64,000 bases of DNA from Branchiostoma floridae (taxonomy: Eukaryota > Chordata > Leptocardii > Amphioxiformes > Branchiostomatidae): assembly GCF_000003815.2 (NCBI RefSeq), contig NC_049982.1, forward strand, positions 10,914,175 to 10,978,174, in the 5' to 3' direction. The notes beneath the pieces were generated by a model. It was not told where the DNA came from. It saw only the letters and a list, made by a program, of their open reading frames with translations, and did no database searches. The translations under genes and the position numbers were made by a program. Shown piece by piece: positions 24,340-37,500 of this stretch; within the stretch, counting starts at the first letter, position 1; the number at the start of each line of letters is the position of its first letter.

Positions 24340-27300
24340 TTACCCACAGGCAGGTAGCGCTGGTTGCTTCTTTATATCGTTATAATTCTTAAAATGATGA
24401 GAGAGTTAAACTTTCATATTGCTTAATACTATGAACGTTATAGCTTCAAGATGATGACTAAGCAGGTTTGAAAACTGCCTAGATTTCAAACATATAAATA
24501 ATCCTTCTCCGTCTAACAAACTTTACACAATGCGTGCGATATCATATTACTTCCTTTAAGCAGTGGCTATGAAATATTTCTCCCATTGTCGAGCCAGGCA
24601 TGTTCGTGCTCTTTGCGGCTGTGAAAAATGGTCATATATCACCCCCGTAACTATGCCAAGGTTTGCTTTCCCTCCCCGTGCGTTATTGTTCCCTCTTCCT
24701 TACTCTGCTAATGTTTCGTCAATAGCAGAATGGACGCCCCTCACATCAAAGGGTAGGTTGGCAGTTCCGCTTCAAGGCAACGTTTAATAGTTTGGCGAGT
24801 AATGTTTGAATGTTTACCTCGGTAAATATGGAATACCAGACGTTTTGAACGGGGGATGTACATAACGTGAGACAGCGGGTCAGGGGGAGGCTGGGTGGTC
24901 TCCTCCCGCTGTTTTACGGTAAGTAACAGAAGAATAGTCACAACAAAGCTGCATGACAGATTGACTGATTGACACTTAAGATTCAGCAGCGGGTCAGACA
25001 GTGAGAAAGTGGTGCTGCAGGTGGTAAAAGTTGGGTGACAAATGACTGTCCAGTTTTACGGCGTAATGGCATGATATTTGCGACCTGTGTGGGAAAACAC
25101 CTGAGTGAGAATTGCAGTAGTCTCATCTTGTCATTCTACTTAAGAATTCCACCTTTATCTACGAGCATAAAATTTTCAAAGATGACGAGCATTTTTTTTT
25201 CATGTAAAATGTTGGGATGTAAGTTTAAGGCGACTGAAGCGGAACAAAGGCCGCCTTGCCCACACGTACGGGTATTGCCCAGCTATTAACGTCCGATGAA
25301 CTCTCGACATTTGGAAAAGTTGTTTATTGTAGAAGTGAATTGGGGCAACTTCTCGCAATACGGTATGAAACCGATTTACTGTAAACGCTCTGCTTATTTT
25401 ACGACAGAAAACCACACACGCAGTTACTGTGATAGATATATGTGTATGTATGTGTGTGCATGTATACATATAGGAGTCTTATATTTCTAACATGGCCGAA
25501 AACATATGCATGTGCACGTCGACCTGGTATCACACGCCTTTTTATCAACAAGCAACAAAGGACGTGTCCATCGTCTTTAGATTTAAAGAAGTCTTCCTAG
25601 CCCATGACCTTTGATACCTGTAGCACTAATATTAAAGCAAGTGTACTCTATACTCGTCCATAGTGAAACTCACATTCTTTCATTCTATTCATTGGCTAGT
25701 ATGCACGATTAAGGTTACTGGTAATGTATTTTGGCCAATGACCTGATGTAGTAAATCAGGTGCGACGAGAACTCCTGACAATAGTCACCTGCCCAACACG
25801 CGGTCAGCTGCACGCTGTGCCAGGCACTTCCAGCCATCGGAAACACGGGGTAGGTTGTTACCATGGCTACCGGATAAACTATCAGGCTTCTACAAGAAGC
25901 TGGGGGGTTCCAGTCTTAAGCAACCAATAAACACGTCTGCTGAGGTCAGCGACAATGTGCAGACGTTTGGATTTTCTTCTTTTCAAACGCTAGGGAGATT
26001 TTTTTCAGTGGCACTTGTAGCTAAGCTACTCGCACTTTGTGTAAAGGGGATTTTCGTCGAAGTTTGTGTAAGGACAACTGGCTTGAATGAATGTTTGGAC
26101 CAGTCAAGTAGCGTGTATATGCTTGTAACGCCACCTCCTTCCGTACGTAAAGGTTAAGAGGTTTGTATCATCGTTTAGTACAAACTACAAACTCTCGGCG
26201 TTAAAGTCACCATTTATTTCTGTCAGCTTTGTTGCTATGGTAATGCAAAACAGACGAGGTAACGACGCAATGGAAAAACACACCTGTTTGCTTAGAGGAA
26301 TGGCAAGATAAGAACCCACCTTATCAGCGCTAACGGTGCTTTAAAGACACGGTAAGTTCCATTGAAATCGCCTGATAAGAGACTAATTGACACGCCCCTG
26401 AAAGGGATGAAGGGCCCTTGAAGATGTATCCCGTGTCCTGAGCAAATAACATGACGGACCGATTGTCAAAATTGAACGATCTTATCATTTTGTCCCGGAG
26501 CACTCAAAAGATGTGGGCCGGGCATTCCTGTCAGGTGTCGGGGGCACACCGTTAATTAGTAAGAGTGCAGAATTAACGTGTTAAGCCAAAGGTAACCGTA
26601 CCAACTGATGCTGAAGGATCTACTGTGATTTAGTCTGATGCTTCAGTGTACTTCCTAGGCTGGTCTTAAGCTCACCAAAGTCTGTCAGGGTAAGCCTAGC
26701 TGGTACCACCGGTACTCAGTCTTTAGCGGAGGACACATTTCAGGATATGTGTTATTTTGACAAGAAAAGAAGGCTTTCTCTTCTGTCATTAGCAAAAGTT
26801 TCACCAACGTATCTAGGTTTGTAAAACAAATGTTGGCTTACCATTTGTATCAGACAGTAAACCTGAGCCCTTTTTCCTTAAGAGCAGAAATTTGAGCATT
26901 GTGACAATCTACTATAAGTCTAACACACGTGCATACATCGGCTGTAGTGACTGTTTATGAGGCTCGGGTGGTTTTGACGGCAGAAGTTTTCAGAGATGGA
27001 TCCACGGCCCATCAAATGTGTTTTTGTCTCGTTTGACGAACCCTGAATAGCTTGCCCATTGTTCATGCGCCACGTACTTTCACTAGTTACTTCCATTTCA
27101 CTCTTGATTTATGGGTTTTTGTCTTGGTAGTCTTTGGACATATTCAACTCGGACAGGCTTGCCTTGCAAGGTAAATATCTGAGAGTCACGGTTTTTTCGT
27201 AGGTACACCAAGCAAGGTTAAGAAAACGTTTCCATCCATACAAAGCACAGTTGTAGACAAACAAGCGTCGTTGTGTATTGACGTCACGGTATTGGTTGGA

Positions 27301-28544
27301 CAAATACATGTATGGGGCAAAGTGAACAGCAACGGTACCTCAAGTTTACATCTGCGTCTTTTGATTATTCTATTAGTTTACAATTATGATTACATTATAG
27401 ATAATCAATCACTCCTATCTATACTCCATTTATGTCAACGACATTTTCTTAATGCTATTTCTGCTACGAGGACGTTACAATATACAGTATTGCTTTGAAC
27501 TTGCCTGCACATTAATTATGGTGCAGTCATACCTATACAAGTGATGACCATTTCTACATCAGGACCACCTGGCCCATGTTCGTTCGGCAATTTTTTTCTA
27601 TTGACACAATAATTTATATAATAATATTGCCCACATAGACCAAATATGTTTTAATGATCGGTTATCAATGTACTACCAAGCGAGGTCCATATGTACTGTC
27701 GTATCTCAGCTAAACCCAGGAGATAGATTATCTTCTTGGTGATATGACATCGTCTTCTGCTGTCTCTTCTGTTGATTTACTACGTAATGGAATATTGCTC
27801 AGAGTAATCAATCTGCCCAACATTCCTTGTTGACATAGGTGTACTTATGCTTTTACACGCGTTTGGCACACAATACCCGTCCACGTTTCCGTTCTGAAGG
27901 GTGGATTATGTTCGCCCACACACTATGTGTCATGTCAATCATTGCCCAAGGAAAACAAGACGAAAGACGGCTATTACAATTGTTAATAGGGTCAGAAACA
28001 CCGTCTGCAATTAAAGTATACCACAGAATTGTCTTTTGATTTACTGTCTACAACGTTATAAACTTTTTGGCAAAGGATGTGGTTTTTCTTCCAAGTTTTA
28101 TCGTTTTTGAGTATCGAAGTAATAAAGCAGATGACATGTTACACTTTACGTAAAGTCATAGGTCACTTCCTCATATGTGTTCTTTACTATATGCGAGAAC
28201 AAAGGACAATGATTGTGGAATGATTGGCATTCATGCAGATGACAATTGCACCTGAGACTTGACGCCGGTCCCTTCAGCCGCTGGGCGGGACGTCAAGACT
28301 GTTTGTGTCGCCTTACATGTACGTCTTGACTGATAAATTTTGGACAGACTCGCTGTCTTCTAGATTCTGTTTGAACGTGTAGGTGTTTGTTGGGTGCAGG
28401 TTTACATACAAATAGAGATGTCTCACAAGTCATGCCTCGCTTCCCCACAAAGCACCGCCCAGCTTATGCAAGTGTAAGTCGTCATCTCATCTCATGTGGC
28501 CAATTCACGTCGGTTACCGAATCCGCGCCGTTTTTATGGGCGCC
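24340..28544. other. Intergenic, upstream of the RASSF gene
   Basis: No coding exon can be supported. A short purine/pyrimidine run rich in TGTG and TATA occurs near 25430-25475. The last few hundred bases before the RASSF start become more GC-rich, as expected of a promoter region. Confidence 0.45.
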
Positions 28545-28553
28545 TCACGTGAC
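28545..28553. promoter_or_regulatory. E-box palindrome upstream of the RASSF gene
   Basis: TCACGTGAC, a CACGTG E-box of the type bound by bHLH-zip factors, lies about 140 bp before the RASSF start codon in a GC-rich stretch. No TATA box is evident there. Its position suggests proximal promoter or 5' UTR; function is inference only. Confidence 0.35.
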
Positions 28554-28689
28554 CCTGCTGGTGGGGGTAACCCTCCCGTGCCCTGCCCCTCCCACTTGTC
28601 GTTCACTGCAAGTTCTAGGCACTTAGAGGTGCAGACTGAAACAATTAGGGTCCGACCCCGTCAGAGATTAACCGCTCTTCCTCTGTGTT

Positions 28690-30042
28690 ATGTCTCGGCA
28701 GGTTGTACAGGTGGTCCCGCCGGAGAAGATGCCCACGCTGCGGGTCTGGGTGGACGGGGAGGAGAGGACGGTGTCGGGGATCTCCAAGCGGACGACATGT
28801 GGGGACGTGGTGAAGGCGATGATGGCAGAGTACGGCCTGGTGGAGAACGGCCACTCCTACATGTTATTCGAAAGGTGGCGGGACTGCGAGAGAACGTTGC
28901 CCGTGGACTGCAGGATCATGCGCGTGTGGAAGGCGTGGGGTCCAGAGCAGGAGAACGTCAAGTTCAGTCTCAGGAAGTACAGGCCGACCAAAGCAGCCGC
29001 GTTTGAAGCTCTACACATGAACAAGGTAAAGAGGTCACATTCTGTGAGCAAGAAGGAAAAGCACAAGAGCCTTCGGCATGCCCGACGGACGCACACGTCG
29101 AAGACGGCCGACGTCAGGCCGAAGGCAAGCGAACAACCCTCGGAGGGTACAGTGGAAAAGACATTCGGAACTCTTGAAGAGTTGGTCCAGATAGTCGTGA
29201 AGCAGCAAAACACGATAGAAGAGCAGTTGAGGCGTATTCAGGCCACCGATGGTGAGATAGAGAGGCTGGAGACCAGGATTCACCTGGCTCGGGTAAAATT
29301 GAATGGGACAAATTACGTACAGGATACGTATTTGGCGGGGTTGGAGGACAGTGACCTGTCAGACACTAGTAGCCATTCGGAAAGAGCCGAGGAACTTGAA
29401 AGGCTCATGCTGGCCTACATACATACGTGCGAGGATATATTCCGATTACAGGAACATATATCACTCGAGGAGACCAGAATGGAAGACTTGTCTATGGAAA
29501 TCCAAGACGAGGTGAGCTTTCTCGAAACAAACGAGGGTGAAACGAGAGCTCTGGACTGGGGCAAGGACTCAATGGGCCAGGACGAGCCTAAACATACCAC
29601 TGACCCGTCGGAATGCAAGCCAGACCACTTACTTCAGGAGGTCATCCGGCAAACGTGCACTCTAGAATCCAATATCGACTTGACGCAACACCAGAGGGAA
29701 GAAATGAGGTTCCTTGAGAGAGAGTTGTCTCTGAGAGACAAACTAATCCGCGCCAAGCACAGTTTGGTGCAGGAATTGTACAAAGAACTGGAAGAGTTGG
29801 AAGCAGAGGACCGCGAAACACGGGATCACGCAGGTAATGAAGCGCCAAAACAAGACTTGGACGCTATTCCAGAATCCAAAGTGTTAGACTTGGTGGAATC
29901 AAACACTTTGATTCCACAGCAGGGGAAAGGGGACACCTCGCCAAAGGGGTCGACTGGAAGTTACGAAAACGACTCTGACACGGGCCTAAGTTCTCTACAC
30001 AGCCAGGACGATGTGGTGACCGTTGTAGAAACGCTGGTTTGA
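28690..30042 (+). CDS. RASSF10: Ras-association domain protein, RASSF9/RASSF10 type
   Basis: A single open frame of 450 residues. Residues about 15-97 form an N-terminal RA (ubiquitin-like, Ras-binding) domain, with the VSGISKRTTCGDVV block and the ERWRDCERTLP and VWKAWGPEQENVKF blocks typical of RASSF7-10 proteins. A basic Ser/Lys/Arg-rich linker follows (about 110-150), then coiled-coil stretches (about 160-210, 230-290, 330-385). Two signatures point to RASSF10 over RASSF7/8: NYVQDTYLAG (about 206-215) and the C-terminal DSDTGLSSLHSQD ending in ETLV. In vertebrates this family acts as a scaffold in polarity and cell-growth control; the same role here is inference. The ATG is embedded in a good splice acceptor (TCGGCAG at 28697-28703), so an upstream exon could replace the first four residues. 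It may be the single pre-duplication homologue of vertebrate RASSF9 and RASSF10. Confidence 0.9.
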   Translation: MSRQVVQVVPPEKMPTLRVWVDGEERTVSGISKRTTCGDVVKAMMAEYGLVENGHSYMLFERWRDCERTLPVDCRIMRVWKAWGPEQENVKFSLRKYRPTKAAAFEALHMNKVKRSHSVSKKEKHKSLRHARRTHTSKTADVRPKASEQPSEGTVEKTFGTLEELVQIVVKQQNTIEEQLRRIQATDGEIERLETRIHLARVKLNGTNYVQDTYLAGLEDSDLSDTSSHSERAEELERLMLAYIHTCEDIFRLQEHISLEETRMEDLSMEIQDEVSFLETNEGETRALDWGKDSMGQDEPKHTTDPSECKPDHLLQEVIRQTCTLESNIDLTQHQREEMRFLERELSLRDKLIRAKHSLVQELYKELEELEAEDRETRDHAGNEAPKQDLDAIPESKVLDLVESNTLIPQQGKGDTSPKGSTGSYENDSDTGLSSLHSQDDVVTVVETLV

Positions 30043-30825
30043 AGACAAAACACTATACAGGTGTCTATCAGTGTTATGGTACTAGTCCTCTGTATATAGA
30101 TATGATATATATTATGATACTCTACATGCGCAATCATAGCAAATCCTATATGATAATCCCAGGAAACAATTCCCTCATTGGCCAGTTGGTGACTACATTC
30201 ATATGTACAAATGTTCTGTATATACAAAATATCATTGTTGTTGTTATAGTTGTTGTTTGGATTAATTTGCCAGAAGACTGTCTAAACACAACCTCTACTC
30301 CAAAGATCAGCTAATCATCAATTGACGACATCGTTTTGTCGACATTTGTCTTATTCGCAGTACGCTGTTTTTTGTCAAAGATAGTTGCAAAGTAGTTCTG
30401 TACATGTGTTGTCATAACCAATGGAACCTCAATATCTGTGTATGGATGGACTTAGAAGGATATTGTAGACCGGGGCAAATGAGAAAAAAAAAAGGACTTT
30501 CCAAAAGAATGTAGATAGAAAAATGCCCGAGCAATATGTTTTTTACACAGGGTCCTTCTACAATCCGTTCTAACCCATCCTTATCTTTGGTGTCTTTTGA
30601 TCGCAATGTTTCTAACTGAAGACCGCTAATTAATCAAAGATTATTTAGTCTACTACTTTCAACTACTGTTTTATGTTTTGGCTTTAGTTTCCTGTTTATA
30701 AGATTGAGCGCATTCTAGTGAAAGCTAAGCCCATTCACCGCTGTATATCCATACACGTGTATCAAAGGCCATGTATTGTATCAGTTGATCTCCTGTCATT
30801 CTAAATACATGCTTAGTCCGGTTTG

Positions 30826-30831
30826 ATTAAA
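30826..30831 (+). terminator. Candidate poly(A) signal, RASSF gene
   Basis: ATTAAA about 0.78 kb after the RASSF stop codon, the first close match to a polyadenylation hexamer that I noticed. An AATAAA at 31643-31648 is the alternative. Confidence 0.3.
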
Positions 30832-32791
30832 ACAAACTTGATACTTTTATATCATGTTCTTTGTCGAGTCATTTGTTCCAGACGTCTCAGGTGTCCGCCA
30901 TTTTGAATTGGGAGGCTGTCAGTTTCAATGACAAATCCCGTGTCACGTGTCCGCGGACGTATCGCCTGACCAAGATGCTTTTGGTACCTACATGTAGATA
31001 GCCCATATTATCGTTACTCATCCTTCAACGTTTGACAACAAGCTGTATTTATATTCCACTTACCTCCTCCTACGATAATGGTATTAAGGGATCTGGGTTA
31101 AAGAGTCAAACAGATACTTCGTCTCGATGACGACGTGCTGTATAAACCATGCGTTACTCGGTATCAAATTGTCACAAACCGGTCATGATTACCCCCTGCC
31201 AACGTCAAGATAAGATCGCTACGGTGTTTTTCTCAAAGGATGACGGCATATGATCACCGTGAGCGTTTTGTGCCCTTGGAGTTGAGGGGGGTCTGCCGGG
31301 CTGGCTGGTATTCCCAAAAGACAGGTGTGTCCGGGGAGGGTGAGCGGCTGTGTAAGGGGTCTGTGGCCCGGAGAGTTACACACCCGCCGTAGGAGGGACA
31401 TTACCTGTTATTCATCCGAATTTCAGCTTCTCAATTTCAGAATGAGCACTGCTCTACTTTTGGGGTTTGTAACAGAATGAGTCGCCTTGTGACAATACGA
31501 CCGGTCAATGAGAATGGACAGTTAATCTCAAAATATTCCATATGGCAAAACTGCGATGATCACTATCTTGAACACATATAACATCTAAAAACGCACTAAA
31601 TCATCCAATTCAATGTGTATTGTGTAATTTCAACTATTCTTCAATAAAATAACCCTTTGACCTTTAAGTGACACTTAACGATGTCCACATTTGTTTACCA
31701 TGTACACTGTATATGACACAGATTGTGAGACAGCAAATATACATCATTTAAACAGCCTCAACTTTTTTCAGCTCTGTGGTGAAAGACAAAATTTGTTCGG
31801 CGCCTTGAGTGCTTCACCAATATTTGTTGACGTCACGAGTGTCTGGCCTTGGACAAAATGGGAGTAATTGTGACCTTAACGAAGGCTGATATATGGACAG
31901 GTATACTGACGAATTCGAACCTGCCAAAGTGATGTATACAAAATGTACATAGCCAATAGACTATCATGTTCCTTACGTATATATCTATCTTAATGTCTAT
32001 GCAAATGTCAAGGATAGCTGAAAAGGACAAGGGTAGCTTCCATAGAGTTAAGAGCATAAAGTGGACAACCTGCTGACGCGGACCGAGCACTGCATGTGTT
32101 AAGCCACCTACCGCCACCACACATCCAGTTTCTGGAGAAGTATACCTTCTTTTGATGTGAAAAAAACGTATAAAGATTCTACCAATATTGATAATGTCCT
32201 GCAGAATGTCGGCACCGAGCTTTTTTCTGTGGACTACGATACCTTGGCAACGTGGAATTGGACCAAATAAGCTCCAACAGTCTCCTATTACAAAGTTTAG
32301 TTTACAAATCTCCCCTGGCACGACGGACCCCCGGTTAATCCACTTTCCAGGGGATTACCGTCGGTAAACCACAATCCTGTTTATCTTCGGATTTCCCTGA
32401 ACTAATCCGCACCATGTAAACTGGTCCGTGGTTCGCCCCCATTCCTTAATTCACGATCTTGTTGACAGATGAAGGACGTGAGAATTTACTTTGTGTTCCT
32501 AACCCAGCGGCAGAGCGATGTGGGTCTTCTTGCACTGCATTTATAAAAGAGGTCGCTAGACGACCTTATTGAGCTCGGCAATGCTTCCATTTGAAGTAGC
32601 CCCTCCCTACATTTAGTTACACTTGTTACGTTCTAGGGAAAACCTTTAGAACGGAAAAATGATATTGAAGAGATCAAGATTGAACACGGCAATTTAACTT
32701 TAAAAAAAATGAAATGATGGTGACATGGCGATACCCTTTAACAACCTTCCAAAACTGCTGTAAATCGGCAACGTAGCGCCACCTATCAATT

Positions 32792-32885
32792 AGGAAGAAG
32801 AAGAACTTTATTGCGCGACAATTGTACATGATACAATGTATGGCAACAATGACAATGACAATTAAATTTATTGTATATTCATGCC
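32792..32885 (-). mobile_element. Retroelement 3' end (LINE-like)
   Basis: Read on the - strand, the sequence passes GTACAATTGTCGCGCAATAA and ends in AAGTTCTTCTTCTT, a short 3-bp tandem tail like those at the 3' ends of L2/CR1-type LINEs. A related end, GTACTTTTGTCG...CAATAAAG followed by ATTATTATT, occurs at about 44955-45005. The body of the element probably extends to about 33.3 kb, but I see no intact reverse transcriptase. Confidence 0.4.
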
Positions 32886-34460
32886 CCATTGGGGTTAAAT
32901 GCAGTCAGTTTGGTACATAGGGAGTAATTGGAAAGCTATACATATACTACAGTTTACATGCTTCCAGTATATCGTAGTTAGATGATATTTTGAACAGATC
33001 TTCCTTCGTTACGGTGCGCATATTTCTTATCTTTATGTGTTACACAAAGTACAAAATAGGGGTATGGCTATAGGATAAAGCGACCTAGTTAAACATAACA
33101 ATAAGGACTAACATAATTCTTTGATATAGTATTGCAATGGGGTAGGCTAATCATTAGTTTTGGTGTTCTTTCTAATAGTAGAGCAGTCCTTGATATATTT
33201 GCATATTTTTGCATCATGGGAGTTCTGACATTAGGTGAGCCATGGCGCCAAGAAGAAGACAACGCCTGAACCAACGGATCGTTCTCTGAATGGGAAGTCC
33301 TGACACATTAGCTACCCTAAGGTACCGTATTTGCGCCAAGCGTCCTCATCGCCACTATTATTAACGGTGCGGCACAGAACACAACCTCAAACAATTGGAA
33401 ATATGTCGACGATCTTAACATGTTTGAAACAAGACTAACACAGTATCATTACAAGAAGACCATGACAAATTAGAACAATGGACAAATGAAAGCAAGATTT
33501 GATGCTTTGCAGATTATCCTTTCGTTTTGTATACACTGACTTAGCTTCAAATACCCACTAAATAAAGACAATGTACCTGACGAATCGCCAAAAGCGTTGT
33601 AGACACATACTGACTGTGTATTCAGATCCTGTAGGGAATCCTGAAGGAAACCATGCCGTTCTGTACGTATACCGTGTGGTGACAAATTAACTCAACTATC
33701 ATCACCAAATGATAGAAGGCGCTTTTCAAGCGGCAGTAACAAGTCTCTGTAGGCTATCTCGTATACAACGGCACAATTTAGCTGGTGATTTGAATACAGC
33801 ACAGAATTGCATGAAGTTTCCCTTCCAATGAAAGAAGAAACGCAAAAAAAGTGTCATTTGGGCGAAAATCTTATACTAAAAGTCCTTATACTAGTAGACA
33901 TGAGTTCTTTCTCGAATAATTACGAATGCCTAGTTACTAGAACTATATGTAGAAGACTTAGTGCATACCATGAAATTCGAGTTAAATGTATCTCTCCACA
34001 TAAAAAAGCCGTATCATTTCAAAGACAGACTGAGAAGAGCTGATCATCGATGTACCACGGATAAATCATAGATATGACGTGATGGGGCGCTTGCGCGTCT
34101 GTGTGAACATGTCCATCTGGTGGTATCCTCACAGTCAGGTTGCCATGACGACATGTCAAGTCACATTCTCATAGACAAAAATGGTGTCCGTGGTTACGTT
34201 GATGTGGATTCAACCAGACGGTGGTTCTTTGGGCAGACAGAAAGACAGTCGGGTTGGCCTGGGGTAGACTTCCTTCTCGCTGACGTTGGTCACGATTCTG
34301 TTTTCATGTCACTACTCTGTCTTTCCTTTGAGAAACCATCAACCTCATAGCAGATTATTTTCTAGAGAAGTTTGCTAACCACAGAAGGAATATATTCGTA
34401 GTGCATGATAGGAATTGAGTGACCGGTGAGGAATGGGCTGTTCAAACAGCTTTTCCCAGC

Positions 34461-34466
34461 TATAAA
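34461..34466 (+). promoter_or_regulatory. TATA box of the sGC beta gene
   Basis: TATAAAG about 98 bp before the start codon at 34559. This would place transcription start near 34490 and leave a 5' UTR of roughly 65-70 nt. Confidence 0.45.
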
Positions 34467-34558
34467 GGTATCGCTGCTATCCTCGAGTATTCGTGAGTAA
34501 AAGGGGCCGCATTTTTGCTACGCGTTGGCGATAATATCGAGCACTTACTCGCCCAAGC

Positions 34559-37500
34559 ATGTACGGTTTATTGTTGGAGAGCATCAACGACTACCTGAAG
34601 GGAGCATACGGAGAGGCGGTATGGAAGCTGATCAGGGAACGGGCAAACGTCCCCCACCACTCCTTTGTGACTCATCAGGTAAGTCAAGCACTCTACGCAC
34701 GGACTATGTCCCTCTGTGATGGACACATAAATGGCGTATATTCAACCATACAAACGCGCAGGTTCGCAATGATTGGGTCTACAGGATCCTACAGAAGTAA
34801 CAACATTTAAGGAGTAACGTGTTTCAAATGTCACAGGTGTTTATTTAGCATCGTCCGTACGACGAGTATTAGAATGAAGACATGAATGCAATCGTCAACC
34901 AATTTACAAGTGGGGAGAACATCTTTTATAATTTGAAACAACGTTGATATCAATTCCGCTTGCATCAGAGAAGGATAGTGCTATACACTAACGCCAAAAA
35001 GCAGTTACTCAAACAGCTGGGTATGATTTTGGAAACAGTCAAACGTTTCAGATAGCATCCACTATCTTTCGTCAGTGACAGTGCTTTTTGACATATCTTA
35101 TTACCTGGATGTCTAACCTTCATCGACGATATACACTAACATTATCTTTAAAAAGACAGATTGCGAATAACAAAATTTAGACCCGTAAATGACCCATGAT
35201 GAATCGTAAATGATGTTTTGTAGTCCCTGAAACGTCTTGTTTCTTTGAATCGCCCAGGTTTACTCTGAGACTGTGATCCCACGCCTGGCCAAGGCGGCGT
35301 CGGAAGTGACGGGGATGAACCATGACGAGCTGATGGACGTGTTCGGCATCAGCTTCGTCACGTTCGTGGGGCAGTACGGCTACGACAGGATCCTGCGGGT
35401 ACTCGGCCGCCAGCTCCGGGACTTCCTCAACGGCCTGGACAACCTGCACGAGTACCTGCGTTTCAGGTGGGCTTTGTTTCTTGACCTAAATGATAGAATA
35501 TTCAAGACTGAAAAGCCAAAATGTATTCAAGAAACATACGAAACCATGAATGTTGTTTTGTAATGGTGAAAGCTAAACTCACTCTGAGTGCACTTTTTGA
35601 TCGAAACGCTAGGGGGGCCATCCGAGCGATAGACGTGAACAGCACAATGCATAGTGTCACAATTCAATTTGAGACAAGTCCTGATGTGAATGATGTGCAA
35701 CTAGAACACGCGGGTGTTGCTATTGACTGAGGTATGACGTAAACACTAGATTTTAGTTCTGCTGACGGCTGAGCAATAAAATATGTCATGTCTGTACAAT
35801 TAACTGTTTGTTAAGTCAACCTTTCAGCAGTAGTTTTATCATATATGACACGGTTTACATCGCAAAAGAAACATATAAATGGTTATGAGATCGTGACTTC
35901 ACTTTTCAAATATCTTTGATTCTCAGTTACCCGAAGTTACAGCCCCCGAGCTTCTTCTGTGAGGAAGAGACGGCCACCGGCCTGACCCTGCACTACCGGA
36001 GCCGCAGGAAGGGATTCATACACTACGTGAAGGGGGAACTGCGACAGGTCGGCAAGCAGTTCTACCAGACGGACATAGAGGTGGAGGTGCTCAACCATGA
36101 CGAGACGGACGAACAAACCCACATCGTCTTCAGGTAAGTACTTCAACCTCCCTGCCCACACACATCTCCAGATCAACATGATTTGATTATAAGAATATCA
36201 CAAAAGTGATGTAACATGGTTCAAGCGTGGTGTAATAACAAAGCGAAGACTGGAAGAACCATAATTTGCACGAACTGACGTGCATATCCCAAATATGAGT
36301 ATGTATGCCGCTAGTGAGTAACGCTATTTTGTGAATCTTCGAAGAAGGAACCTCTTTATAGCATCTGCATTCCTGCTGCTTAGTTACAGCAGTCATAGCT
36401 GAATGAGGACATCATACGCTACGTCCCTCAAATTATGCATATGAGGACATGTGTACGGCCCACCGTTACCGTAGCGACGGGTCCCCACACCAGGAATGTT
36501 ACAGTAATGATAACTGTAATTGTCGAATGGATGAAGAGATGAGAAAATGTGTGACGAGGAGATGTAGTAAACAAATAGTCTTAAACAATCTTATGACAAA
36601 AATCATGAAAAGTCGTTATTCCTATCTTGAGTTATCCTCTTCCTCTTCTTATTTTTTTTTACAAAAAGAGGCACCAACTTTTGTCACCCCATTCCGAGCA
36701 CAACAGCTACCTACCACATAGCCCCATAACGATAACATGTCCTGAACACAAGATATCAAAAGCCGGACGTTCCACTGCAGTACCAAGAAAACCCGCTAGA
36801 TGGCTCGAATTGTAATCATTTCCAGTTTTCGTCACACCCTACCAACTCACCAAATATGAAAGCAATCCATCCAGTCTCTCTTGAGCAGCCTCTCTGTTGA
36901 CAGACAGGCACACAGATACGATAACGTTTCCTTAATATAACATACATCATGGAGGTAAAAATGATGACCTGCCGATCTCTGCAGGCTCCATTTCGACAAC
37001 ACCGCCTTCAAACAGAACCAGCAGGCGGACCTGCGTCAGGAGGAGGAGTTACTGCCCGTTCGCAGTGAGCTCTTCTTCGAGGTGTTCCCGTTCAACGTCG
37101 TTTTCACACAGGTGAGTGGGGTTTTACGGGTCTATCTTTTTATGATCATCGCAATCTGTAAGAAAAACATAACTGCCGAACAGAACCTTCTTGGTAGAAA
37201 GTGAGGAGATGAACTGCAGAAATAAAGGCATTGTGACTCAAGCGAAAAGAGGAAAATTGATTTATGAATTGTGCATTTTTGCCCAAACGAACCAAGTACA
37301 GGTCACAACAGAGAAGACAAAACATACACATAACAGATTCGAAAATTATAAAAGAAAATCCATTTCATTCCTCATTCTCTATTTGATATTAAGAAAACGA
37401 AGCATTGAATTTTATACAAATTAAGCCATCTTGAATTGATATGCACGTTTTGAAGACAGTCATTTCGCGAAAACCACGACATGTTCGGGCAATTGTCTCG

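Larger units (their letters stand above)
30043..34460. other. RASSF 3' UTR and intergenic region with repeat debris
   Basis: An ATTAAA at 30826 and an AATAAA at 31643 are candidate poly(A) signals for the RASSF transcript. A 162-codon frame on the - strand (31833-32321) has no domain I recognise and is probably fortuitous or repeat-derived. A LINE-like 3' end lies at 32792-32885. The remainder up to the sGC promoter shows no gene. Confidence 0.45.

Noticed and set aside
28494-29006. 170-codon + strand frame overlapping the RASSF start
   Set aside because: It is out of frame with the conserved RA domain, which is clear in the other frame, and its composition (Gly/Arg/Glu-rich) is typical of a shadow.
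31833-32321. 162-codon minus-strand frame
   Set aside because: No recognisable domain, no splice structure, low-complexity I/F-rich segments; probably chance or repeat-derived, so not called a gene.
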